Below, in pieces: positions 26,726-35,000 of a stretch of 64,000 nucleotides of DNA (position 1 is the first letter of the stretch; each line of letters opens with the position of its first letter). The DNA lies in NCBI GenBank assembly GCA_029261295.1, contig JAJDBP010000016.1:16068-80067 (forward strand), given 5' to 3'. Position numbers and translations under genes: made by a program. The notes beneath the pieces are model-generated. The model did not search any database, was not told the origin of the DNA, and saw nothing but the letters and a program-made list of their open reading frames with translations. Source of the DNA: Nitrospirales bacterium. Its GTDB lineage: Bacteria > Nitrospirota > Nitrospiria > Nitrospirales > UBA8639.

Positions 26726-27265
26726 TCAAGTCAGGGGACGTTGAGCGATGATTTTTTGCCATTCATGTTCGGTCACGAGATCATGTGTCGTTTCGACTCG
26801 GTCTAGAAAAACTGTGCCGTCTAAATGATCGACTTCATGTTGAAAAACGCGGGCTAGAAAACCGTTGTATTCTGATTCGACAAGGAGGTCATCACGGGTG
26901 TGATATCGAATTCGAATACCGACATGTCGTGGTACGAGTCCACGAATGCCAGGAACCGTGAGGCAGCCTTCCCAATCTTTTTCGGTGTTGGATGAAGCCC
27001 AGATCAACTCAGGGTTAATCATCACCGTGGGTTCCATAGTAGGAGCATAGGGATAGCGAGCGTTGGGTTTTGGTGATAGGATAATAATCCGCTTGCCTAC
27101 AGAAACTTGTGGCGCCGCGATACCCATTCCCTGTTCCTTCGCCACGGTTGCTAATAAATCATCGATGAAAGTCTGTAGCTGAAGATCATGTACATCGGTG
27201 ACCTCCGAAGCTCGTTCCCGTATGACGGGATCTCCTAATTGAGCAATTTCTAAAATGCGAACCAT
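26726..27265 (-). CDS. def: Peptide deformylase
   Basis: 179 residues, standard length. All three metal-site motifs are present: GMGIAAPQ at 46-53, EGCLTVP with metal ligand Cys101, and QHEVDHLDG with His143, Glu144 and His147. It removes the formyl group from nascent N-terminal methionine in the cytosol. The usual partner fmt does not adjoin it, so this may be a second copy or a stand-alone gene. The second motif has Thr where Ser is commonest. Confidence 0.96.
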   Translation of the reverse strand: MVRILEIAQLGDPVIRERASEVTDVHDLQLQTFIDDLLATVAKEQGMGIAAPQVSVGKRIIILSPKPNARYPYAPTMEPTVMINPELIWASSNTEKDWEGCLTVPGIRGLVPRHVGIRIRYHTRDDLLVESEYNGFLARVFQHEVDHLDGTVFLDRVETTHDLVTEHEWQKIIAQRPLT

Positions 27266-27318
27266 AATACGAATTAAATTCTTTCTGAAAGGATGGCGAT
27301 GGACGAAGGCCTTCTTAA

Positions 27319-27804
27319 CTAGGGCATAATCTGTAAGGAAGCAAACATTCCCTTGTCATAGTGCCCCGGGATATTACAAAAGAGTACATAGTGCCCTGCG
27401 CTTAAGCTTATCGTTTTCTTTTGCCTGGTTCCAGCTGGGAACTCTTCAATTTCATCAATAGTTGTAAGTCGAGCATCGTCTTCATTGACGAGATACTCCG
27501 TAGGAGCAACCTGGCCATTTTTGAATTTTTTCCGTGGTAAAGCGTCCGGCTTTAGGTCGGTTCGTAGAATGACCAGTTCATGGGTGTTTATTCCCTCATT
27601 GGCGGCATCAAAGATGAATGTTCTGGCGGTGGTTTGGGAAACGCTGGGGTGGACATTAAAGTCGTTGAGGACAATTGAGATCTTCTGATGGGGAGTCTCA
27701 GATTGCCCGGTAACGGGTTGGATCACCAAGAGAATGCCCACAATAAAAAAGGTTACAAATTGCGCAAGCCGAATTCGAAGAATTGATGAACGGTGATGTC
27801 TCAT
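27319..27804 (-). CDS. Exported cupredoxin (type 1 copper protein)
   Basis: 161 residues from the ATG at 27804. A signal peptide ends near residue 34. The copper ligands are His75 (NTHELVIL), Cys143, His148 and Met153 (FCNIPGHYDKGM), a complete type 1 site. It is a periplasmic electron carrier or copper-binding protein, similar to sulfocyanin/plastocyanin-like proteins that accompany oxidases. A T-tailed terminator for the previous gene lies just upstream, so it probably has its own promoter. Confidence 0.87.
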   Translation of the reverse strand: MRHHRSSILRIRLAQFVTFFIVGILLVIQPVTGQSETPHQKISIVLNDFNVHPSVSQTTARTFIFDAANEGINTHELVILRTDLKPDALPRKKFKNGQVAPTEYLVNEDDARLTTIDEIEEFPAGTRQKKTISLSAGHYVLFCNIPGHYDKGMFASLQIMP

Positions 27805-27845
27805 TGGAGCGTGATCTTTCAAAAAAAACCAGATTGATTGTTAAC

Positions 27846-27875
27846 AAAAACTGTTCTTCTATTAGAGAAGAACAG
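27846..27875 (-). terminator. Rho-independent terminator
   Basis: CTGTTCTTCT (27851-27860) and AGAAGAACAG (27866-27875) form a perfect 10-bp stem with a five-base loop. Read on the minus strand it is followed by TTTTTGTT. It lies about 180 bases after the stop of the peroxiredoxin-fold gene and before the cupredoxin gene. Confidence 0.75.
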
Positions 27876-28056
27876 CAAGTAGGCGTGCTGAAGTTTTTCT
27901 ATGACATCTCTCTAACTTACAGATGGTACCGTGTGTGAACTTGGCAGTCTACTGAATATGATGATGTCAAAACCCACATTGGTGAAACGGAGTCATGCTG
28001 TGCGCCTACAATGATTCTCCGGAATGCTCACGTCAGAATGTTCTCATAAATCCGAT

Positions 28057-28590
28057 CTAGGCCGTAATTTTTTGAAACCGCGAAAATGTATGGAGATTGA
28101 CTATTTTGTCAGAACTATGGGGAGGTTTGATCGATGGGGAATATTGGTCTTGGCAATGTTTCAGGATTTCGGTGAGAAATGGTAGTCCTCTCCAGTTCAA
28201 TTGATGGATCAGGTGATATCTTATGACCCTTTCTGGATCAATGATAAAACTTTCGCAGCAATTTGTAGAGGAATTTTGAGTTAACCCAAATGTTCGACGC
28301 AATCGCTGTAATGGGTCAGCCAAAATGGGCATGCGAAGGATTTTAGTTTTTTGAAGGCGAGGATCGAGAAACGGGTCTGCAAATGGCAAGATTCCCAAAA
28401 GGAGTGTTCCATCTTTTTTGGTTTTCCGATGATATTGATTGAGGGAAATGGCTTCAGCAAACCCAAAAGTGGGCAAGAATGAAACAATGCTCCATCGCCC
28501 TTGTAGGCTGGCCAAGTCGAATATAGTTAGCTGCCCTTTGAGAAAGGCCGGGACGCGTAGGGTTGGTATTGTAGAAATTCCAATTCTCAT
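28057..28590 (-). CDS. Peroxiredoxin-fold protein lacking the usual peroxidatic Cys
   Basis: 177 residues with a strong AAAGGAG ribosome-binding site. The fold is that of AhpC/TSA proteins: IVSFLPTFGF at 35-44 corresponds to the strand leading to the peroxidatic Cys, RRTFGL is at 98-103, and FIIDPERVIRYHL at 115-127 is the characteristic late strand. At the position of the peroxidatic Cys the chain reads FGFAEA, with no Cys. A Cys pair at 111-112 stands just before the late strand. It may be a non-catalytic or altered redox protein. It lies between two cupredoxin genes on the same strand. Confidence 0.75.
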   Translation of the reverse strand: MRIGISTIPTLRVPAFLKGQLTIFDLASLQGRWSIVSFLPTFGFAEAISLNQYHRKTKKDGTLLLGILPFADPFLDPRLQKTKILRMPILADPLQRLRRTFGLTQNSSTNCCESFIIDPERVIRYHLIHQLNWRGLPFLTEILKHCQDQYSPSIKPPHSSDKIVNLHTFSRFQKITA

Positions 28591-28996
28591 ATCTGAGATC
28601 TCCTTTCAAGATAGTGACCATCAATAAAGAGGAATGGGGCGCCCAACAGGAGAGAAAGGCACCCCACTCCAGCGGGCGAGGAGAGACCTCGTCCGGGAAG
28701 CGTAGCTTGTCGAATGAAGTAGGTTGAAAGACGGAGTTGAGGAAAAGGACCTTCTGAAAATCATGAGATAGGAACTGTTCATTTGTTGATAGAGGTGGAA
28801 ATGTATTTTTATCTAAATGAAATTGAGAATCGTTATTATTTTCAATATTAATAGCAGTAATGTTTAAAGGAGTCAATATTTCCAAATAAAATTTCGCGAG
28901 AATATTCGGAAAATGAGGAGTGTGACGAACTCTACGAACGTAGTTGAGTGAAAGATAAGAGGATAAAGAAGGTGTGTGGGATTTCCTGTGAACGGT
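28591..28996. other. Intergenic region, no supported gene
   Basis: About 400 bases. A 143-codon frame at 28454-28885 overlaps the peroxiredoxin-fold gene in another phase and has no protein-like features. The right part is AT-rich and should hold the promoter of the downstream minus-strand gene. Confidence 0.4.
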
Positions 28997-29374
28997 TCAG
29001 GTTTCGTTTAGGCTCTCAGTATCTTGTACAACCAGAACCCCGCGCATGATTGGATGGAAGGTGCAATGATAAGAATACGATCCCGGGGAAAGGCGATGTA
29101 TTGTAAACGAGCCGTTAGGCCCAAGGGGACCAGAATCAAATGCGCATTGTGTACCATTCTGGCAATCGTCGTGTGTGATGGAATGAAGCGCAGCTGTCGG
29201 GTTGTCCCAAGAAATAGGGGTGCCTGTGTAAACGCTAACGTATGTTGGAGAGTAATAGGGGGCGAAAGTGCCAATTGTAATGCGGAAGGTCGTGGATGGG
29301 GCGGCTAAAGCCAAAGACATGAGAGCCAAAAAGCTGCCGATCAAAAAAAGAAGTATTTTGCTTTTGTGCCGCAT
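28997..29374 (-). CDS. Small plastocyanin-like cupredoxin
   Basis: 125 residues. A signal peptide ends near residue 24. The copper ligands are His64 or His68 (LHSITHDD), Cys104, His107 and Met110 (YHCTFHPIM), the pattern of plastocyanin/amicyanin-like proteins. It acts in the periplasm in electron transfer or copper binding. An AAGAGG ribosome-binding site precedes the ATG. Upstream lies a TATAAT overlapped by a C6/G6-tract inverted repeat. Confidence 0.88.
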   Translation of the reverse strand: MRHKSKILLFLIGSFLALMSLALAAPSTTFRITIGTFAPYYSPTYVSVYTGTPISWDNPTAALHSITHDDCQNGTQCAFDSGPLGPNGSFTIHRLSPGSYSYHCTFHPIMRGVLVVQDTESLNET

Positions 29375-29440
29375 AGAGTCGATTAAACCTCTTTGACCTT
29401 TCGATCTTCAGGGCAGGATTTTTTTTGCTCCCTTCTTTTA

Positions 29441-29471
29441 ATTATACCCCCCTGTGTACCCTTTTTGTCAG
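29441..29471 (-). promoter_or_regulatory. Candidate promoter of the small cupredoxin gene
   Basis: Read on the minus strand: CTGACA (29471-29466), a 19-base spacer, then TATAAT (29446-29441), about 65 bases before the ATG. The long spacer and the overlapping inverted repeat suggest a regulated promoter. Confidence 0.45.
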
Positions 29472-29479
29472 GGGGGTAT
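29444..29479. promoter_or_regulatory. Inverted C6/G6-tract repeat, possible CsoR/RcnR-type operator pair
   Basis: ATACCCCCCTG (29444-29454) and CAGGGGGGTAT (29469-29479) are perfect inverted copies separated by 14 bases. Each arm resembles the A/T-flanked G-tract sites bound by CsoR/RcnR/FrmR (DUF156) regulators. One arm covers the -10 and the other the -35 of the cupredoxin promoter. A plus-strand T-run after it means a terminator-like hairpin is the alternative reading, but no plus-strand gene ends here. Confidence 0.45.
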
Positions 29480-29665
29480 TGTTTTTTTTCTCGTCTGCCT
29501 AGAGTGTATTCACATTTAGTTGCAGTAGATTGTAGGAAGAATTACAAGAAATGGGGGAAGGTGTAGGGGGAAGCTTCAGTTCGTGGTGCTTGGTATGGAA
29601 TCTGTAGGCCCCTTTGGGTCATGTGAGGCAGGAGGGGATAGGCAGGGACGGGATCATGACAGTCT

Positions 29666-29692
29666 GAGCCAGCCCTTAGGTAGGGCTGGCTC
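29666..29692. repeat. Perfect hairpin between genes
   Basis: GAGCCAGCCCT (29666-29676) and AGGGCTGGCTC (29682-29692) form a perfect 11-bp stem with a five-base loop, 43 bases beyond the stop of the small exported-protein gene. The sequence after it on either strand has no clear T-run, so it may be a Rho-assisted end or an mRNA-stabilising structure. Confidence 0.6.
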
Positions 29693-29734
29693 GCCGTTGT
29701 TAGATGAGAATGCACATGACCTTGGAATTAGGGC

Positions 29735-30022
29735 TTAACTTCCAACATTTTTTACGGCAGAAGCATGCCCAGCTTTGGTCACCTCAGCTTTGACCTGAGA
29801 TCCAGGTTGTACCTTACCGATGATCAATGTGCTTTTATCGACATGAATGCGTTGTTCTTTGCCTGAACTGTCCATAATGACATAAAAAGAGCCATCAATT
29901 TCCATAAGAGTGCCTTGCACGACGGGGCTACTTGCCTTAGGAGTTGGTGCACTTTGGACAAAGGTGGCAGTCGTCAATCCTAATGCACAAAATATGGCCA
30001 GAACGCTTAGGAATCTTTTCAT
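29735..30022 (-). CDS. Small exported protein of unknown function
   Basis: 95 residues from the ATG at 30022, which has GGAGG six bases before it. A GTG directly upstream is a weaker choice. A signal peptide ends near residue 25. The mature part is a single small beta domain (VVQGTLMEIDGSFYVIMDSSGKEQRIHVDKSTLI..GKVQPGSQVKAEVT) resembling DUF5666/OB-like periplasmic domains. Function is unknown. Confidence 0.75.
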   Translation of the reverse strand: MKRFLSVLAIFCALGLTTATFVQSAPTPKASSPVVQGTLMEIDGSFYVIMDSSGKEQRIHVDKSTLIIGKVQPGSQVKAEVTKAGHASAVKNVGS

Positions 30023-30025
30023 CAC

Positions 30026-30372
30026 AAACCTCCAATTTTAAAGAAAAAAAATGAACAGTGCCCCAGAGCTCCATGAGCAATACGCGTATGAAAGTGTAGA
30101 GCAAAATTAATACCTATTAAATGGAACAGAGAAATGTGTTCTAATATCAACCATATTGATGGTGGGGATCTTTGAAAAGCTGTTCAGGCAGGCGGCGGTG
30201 GCTGTAGGAGGGAACCTACAAATTTGGCCAAGAGCATGCAGTAAGGGGAGTAATTGTTGAAAAATGGTTGTCCTGAAGGGTAAGCATTTTTGGTAATTCC
30301 ATTCACCAGAGGATATTGTATGACACATTCACCGCAGGGACAATGAATCCTTAACTTGCAGGAGCGCGATGT
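30026..30372. other. Intergenic region, no supported gene
   Basis: About 345 bases. TGTAGG/CCTACA (30203-30220) form a 6-bp stem without a T-run. No open frame of protein-like character was seen. Confidence 0.4.
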
Positions 30373-31722
30373 CTATGTTTTTTTCATGATGGAGTGCTGG
30401 CGGGTCAGCTGAAAAATGATCGGGCTTAACGCCAAGAGTGCGATGAGGTTAGGGATTGCCATGAGTCCGTTCAGAATATCAGCGATGGTCCATACCACTC
30501 CCAAGTTTCCCATGGCTCCGATAGGAATGATTATGATCCATAAGATTCTAAACGGTTGGATCCCTCGAACGCCAAATAAATATTCTGCACATCGTTCGCC
30601 ATAATAACTCCATCCTAAGAGAGTGGTGAAGGCAAACAGGACCAAAGCGAGTGTAACCATTACTCCACCACCTTCAGCTAATCCGATATTAAACGCGTTA
30701 GAAGTAAGGGCTGCTCCAGTTTGGCCGCTGGTCCAAGACCCGGTCAGAATGATGACAAGGGCCGTCACGGTGCAGACGACTATGGTATCAATGAACGTGC
30801 CAAGCATAGCGATAAGCCCTTGATGAACGGGGTCCTTGGTTTTCGCAGCTGCATGAGCAATGGGAGCGCTCCCCAGTCCGGCTTCGTTGGAAAAGAGGCC
30901 GCGGGCCACTCCAAAATGGATGGCCATAAGCACCGTTGCTCCGGCAAAGCCTCCTGCTGCCGCGGTTCCTGTGAACGCATGGTGAAGAATCGTCATGAAT
31001 GCTGTTGGGACCTGTTCTATATTAAGCAGAATGATGATTAGGGCTCCGGCAATATATGAAAGAGCCATGATGGGGACTAATGTTGCCGCGACTGCACCAA
31101 GCCGACGAACTCCGCCAATGATGACCGCACCCGTGAAAACGGCCATCACCAGTCCTGAAACCCACACCGGTAAATAAAGTGAGGATTCTACGGCCGTTGC
31201 GACAGTATTGGCCTGAACGGTGTTGCCAATTCCAAAAGCTGCCAACATTCCAAAAATGCTAAACAGGACCGCGAGCCAACGCCAGCCTGCCCCTAGACCG
31301 TTTTGAATATAATACATGGGGCCTCCCACGTGATTTCCTAATTCATCGACTTCGCGGAAATGGACCGCAAGGACTGCCTCGCCATACTTGGTTGCCATCC
31401 CTAATAAGGCTGTGACCCACATCCAAAAAATCGCGCCTGGTCCGCCCAAATATATCGCGGTGGCCACACCTGCAATATTGCCACTACCAACAGTGGCAGA
31501 GAGGGCTGTCATGAGTGCTTGAAAGGGAGTAATGTCTCCCTGATCATCCTGAGATGAAGCGCGACCATGCCACAGGATACGAAAACTATAAATCAGTTTT
31601 CGCCAGGTAATGGCCCGCAAGCCCGCAGTCAAATACATGCCGACTCCCACCAATAAGGACAGCATTATGGGCCCCCAGATGACTCCACTAGTGGCATTCA
31701 GGAAATGTTCTAATGCTTCCAT
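30373..31722 (-). CDS. Alanine/glycine:cation symporter (AGCS family)
   Basis: 449 residues from the ATG at 31722 (a TTG at 31737 is possible). There are about ten or eleven membrane helices. Family signatures are TVGSGNIAGVATAIYLGGPGA near 85-105, MWVTALLGMATKYGEAVLA and GGPMYYIQNGLG. It takes up alanine or glycine with sodium or protons across the inner membrane. No related amino-acid gene adjoins it. Confidence 0.94.
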   Translation of the reverse strand: MEALEHFLNATSGVIWGPIMLSLLVGVGMYLTAGLRAITWRKLIYSFRILWHGRASSQDDQGDITPFQALMTALSATVGSGNIAGVATAIYLGGPGAIFWMWVTALLGMATKYGEAVLAVHFREVDELGNHVGGPMYYIQNGLGAGWRWLAVLFSIFGMLAAFGIGNTVQANTVATAVESSLYLPVWVSGLVMAVFTGAVIIGGVRRLGAVAATLVPIMALSYIAGALIIILLNIEQVPTAFMTILHHAFTGTAAAGGFAGATVLMAIHFGVARGLFSNEAGLGSAPIAHAAAKTKDPVHQGLIAMLGTFIDTIVVCTVTALVIILTGSWTSGQTGAALTSNAFNIGLAEGGGVMVTLALVLFAFTTLLGWSYYGERCAEYLFGVRGIQPFRILWIIIIPIGAMGNLGVVWTIADILNGLMAIPNLIALLALSPIIFQLTRQHSIMKKT

Positions 31723-31737
31723 GCGACCAAGATCCAA

Positions 31738-32079
31738 ACGAGGCTTTGAATGGAATTCCCCGTTCGAAATTCCAAATCCTTTTGCAAAGATTGTGGCTTC
31801 ACGCTGAACATATTCTGCCTAAGGGTTTTGAGCAAGGGATCTTTCCAATCAAAGGAGGAAAATTGTGGGTAGAGAACTTTCCGAAGAATGTTCGCCATAA
31901 AGCCTTGGGTGCTTGCTTGTCATCTGGGAGAGGTGTGAGACAATGCCAAAAGATAGGGTTAAGGCAGTCCCTATTTGTTGTAAGCATGCGAAAGGAAGTG
32001 GTTTGAAAGGATTGAGATACGTGTGACATATCCTCATGAGAAATGGATCTTGCCAAGATGGCGAAGAAAGGATAGAGAA
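31738..32079. other. Intergenic region between divergent genes
   Basis: About 340 bases with overlapping short open frames on both strands, none with protein-like features. It should hold the promoters of the symporter and of the giant membrane protein, whose AAGGA ribosome-binding site is at 32068-32072. Confidence 0.45.
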
Positions 32080-35000
32080 ATGAACGGACACGATAGACAA
32101 AAAATGTTCATTGGTCTAGTTCTGGGGATTTTGTTTCTTGGAGGTATTCACGTTTCTTTAGCAAAGACGCCCCTTAAGCCTGAAGATGTTCCAGCTCCCT
32201 TAAAGCCATGGGTGTCCTGGGTACTCAAGTCGCATGACGATTGGGCTTGCCCGATGTTGTATAACGATGCAAAAGAACGGGTCTGTGCTTGGCCCTCTCG
32301 CTTAGCGCTAACCGTAACCTCTGAAGGCGGTTCGTTTACTCAAAAATGGGAAGTGATTCGGGAGACGACGGTCAGGCTTCCTGGAGAACGCGCCTTTTGG
32401 CCTCAAGATGTTTCAGTCGATGGGCAGTCAGTTGTTGTTCGGGATAATCGAGGACGCCCAACGATGGTACTACCGAAGGGGCAACATATCGTAAAGGGTT
32501 CATGGAGGTGGACGCGAATTCCTGAATCATTGTTACTCCCAAAAGAGACCGCCTTGCTTGCGGTCAGCATGAATGGAAAGTCGGTGTCTTTTCCTCAAGT
32601 TGATTCCAAAGGTCGACTTTGGTTTCGTCCTCAAATCGTTGCGTCAGTTGGGGCTGAGGCATCCGATACCTTGGAAGTTCGGGTGTTTCGAAAGTTAATT
32701 GATGAACTTCCATTTCAAGTCATGACGCAGTGGCAACTCGTGATAGGCGGACAGGCTCGGGAAGTCCTGTTGCCGGGGGTGTTGGATGTTGGGATGCGGC
32801 CGTTGGTCCTTGAAAGTCCGCTCCCCGCTCAGATTGACACAAATGGGCAGTTGCGGCTGCAAGCTCGTGCGGGTGAGTGGACAGTGACGTTGACGACGCA
32901 TTCACTAGATCCCATCAATGCTGTCACCATGCACCCTCGGCCCCTGCCATGGCCCAAGGAAGAAATTTGGGTAGTAGAAACCCGCCCTGCCTTACGTGTG
33001 GTCGAGATTACTGGAGCACCTAGTGTTGATCCTCAACAAACCCTCCTCCCGGAGGAGTGGCGGGTATTTCCGGCGTACCGCATGACACCTGAAACGACCA
33101 TAACGCTTACTCAACAACGACGAGGGCATGAACAGCCAGGGATGGATCATCTGAACCTCGCTCGTGAATGGTGGCTAGATTTTGATGGACAAGGGTATAC
33201 GGTTCGAGATGAGCTAACGGGCACCTTGGTGCAATCGTGGCGGTTGACGGTTCAGGCACCAATGCAATTAGGACGAGTAGAGCTGAATGGGCGTCCTCAC
33301 GTTGTGACACATTTACCTGGACAAGAGGATGCAGGAGTCGAAGTCCGACTAGGAGAGATGAGGATGGTAGGGGAAAGTCGAATGAATGCCTCTGCTAGGA
33401 CACTTCCTGCTGTGGGGTGGGAGACGGATGTCCATGCAATGGGTTCGACCCTGCATGTGCCCCCAGGTTGGCGCGTCTTACATGCAAGTGGAGTGGATCG
33501 GGCTACGTACACCTGGATCACCCGCTGGACACTGTTGGATATGTTTTTGGTGTTGATCGCAGCCGCGGTCGTAGCGCGCCTCTGGTCATGGCCGTGGGGC
33601 TTGGTTGCTGGGGTGACGCTCGCGCTGATTTACCATGAGCCTGAGGCCCCGGTTTGGGTATGGGGTCATGTGTTGGCGGCCGCGGCATTCTTGCGTGTGT
33701 TACCTAGCGGGCGATGGCAGATGATGGTGTTCGGCTATCGAGCAGTGAGCCTTTTTGTCCTTGTGGCCTTCGCGTTGCCTTTTATGGTGCAGCAAGTACG
33801 TGTGGGTCTCTATCCGCAATTAGAATATCCATGGCAGCAAGTAACATCGGAAGTGAAGCAATTCCCGGCAACGCCGGAAAATGAAGCTATGCCTCTGGAA
33901 GAGTCTTCCCGTGTCGAGGATGAAGGGGATATGGCGACTAATAAGTTACTTGAAACTCGACGATTGAAGTCGAGAGTTCCCATGCAAGATCGCTCAATTT
34001 CAGATTCGTTTGGATCCTCTTACTCCAAAAGTTATGCGCCGGATATGGCTGTGCAGACTGGTCCAGGTCTGCCGACTTGGGGATGGAATCAGGTGCGGTT
34101 GGAGTGGAGCGGGCCTGTCTCTCGTGATCAACAACTCTCACTTTGGTACCTTTCGCCTTCGATGACATTCATGATGCTTTTACTTCAAGTGGGAGGGGTT
34201 GGATTATTAATATGGCGGGTTCTAGATTATCGATCGACTCAATGGCCCATTTCAGGGGAACGTGAAGGGAAACTTGCAGCAGCGGTTCTTTCTGCAGGAC
34301 TTGTGTTTATGATGGCCAGTGGGTTGTTGGCACCCTCGTGGAGCCAGGCAGAGATGCCCTCGAAGGAAATGCTGATCGAATTAGAGCAACGACTTATGGC
34401 TTCACCTTCGTGCTTGCCAGCTTGTGCCGATATACCCTCTCTCCATCTTACATCCACGACCGAGACCTTACGGCTTCGTCTTTCCATTCATGCCAACGAA
34501 TCGGTGGCGGTGCCGCTACCAGGTCCACCTCAACAATGGCGGCCACAGCAAATTTTAGTAGATGGGAAGCCAGCCAAGGGATTGACGCAAGAAAAGCACG
34601 GGCAATTATACGTGTTGCTCCAACCTGGCGTACACCAAGTGATCATGGAAGGCAGAGTCCCGGATCAACCGGCGTTTGTATTGGCCCTGCCCTTAACTCC
34701 GCATCATGTGAAGACCACCATTCAAGGATGGATCGTTCAGGGAATTGGGGAAGAAGGGGTGCCGCAGAAACAACTTCACTTACGTCGTGAGAAAGGAGCT
34801 TCTCGCTCACAAGTGTCTTCCACTTCCACATGGCAACCAAAACCCATCCCACCCCTGGTACGTATTACGCGGACGATACATGTAGGGTTAGATTGGAGGA
34901 TGCAGACGGTTGTTGAGCGGATGTCTCCCCACGGCAGTGCGTTAGCACTATCGATTCCGCTGATTCCTGGAGAGGTGGTTAAGCAGGCAGGGTTGACGGT

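Noticed and set aside
28454..28885. 143-codon minus-strand frame
   Set aside because: It overlaps the start of the peroxiredoxin-fold gene in another phase. That gene has the strong ribosome-binding site.
34338..34790. 150-codon frame inside the giant membrane protein gene
   Set aside because: It is an overlapping plus-strand shadow in another phase. The main frame has the coherent domain pattern.
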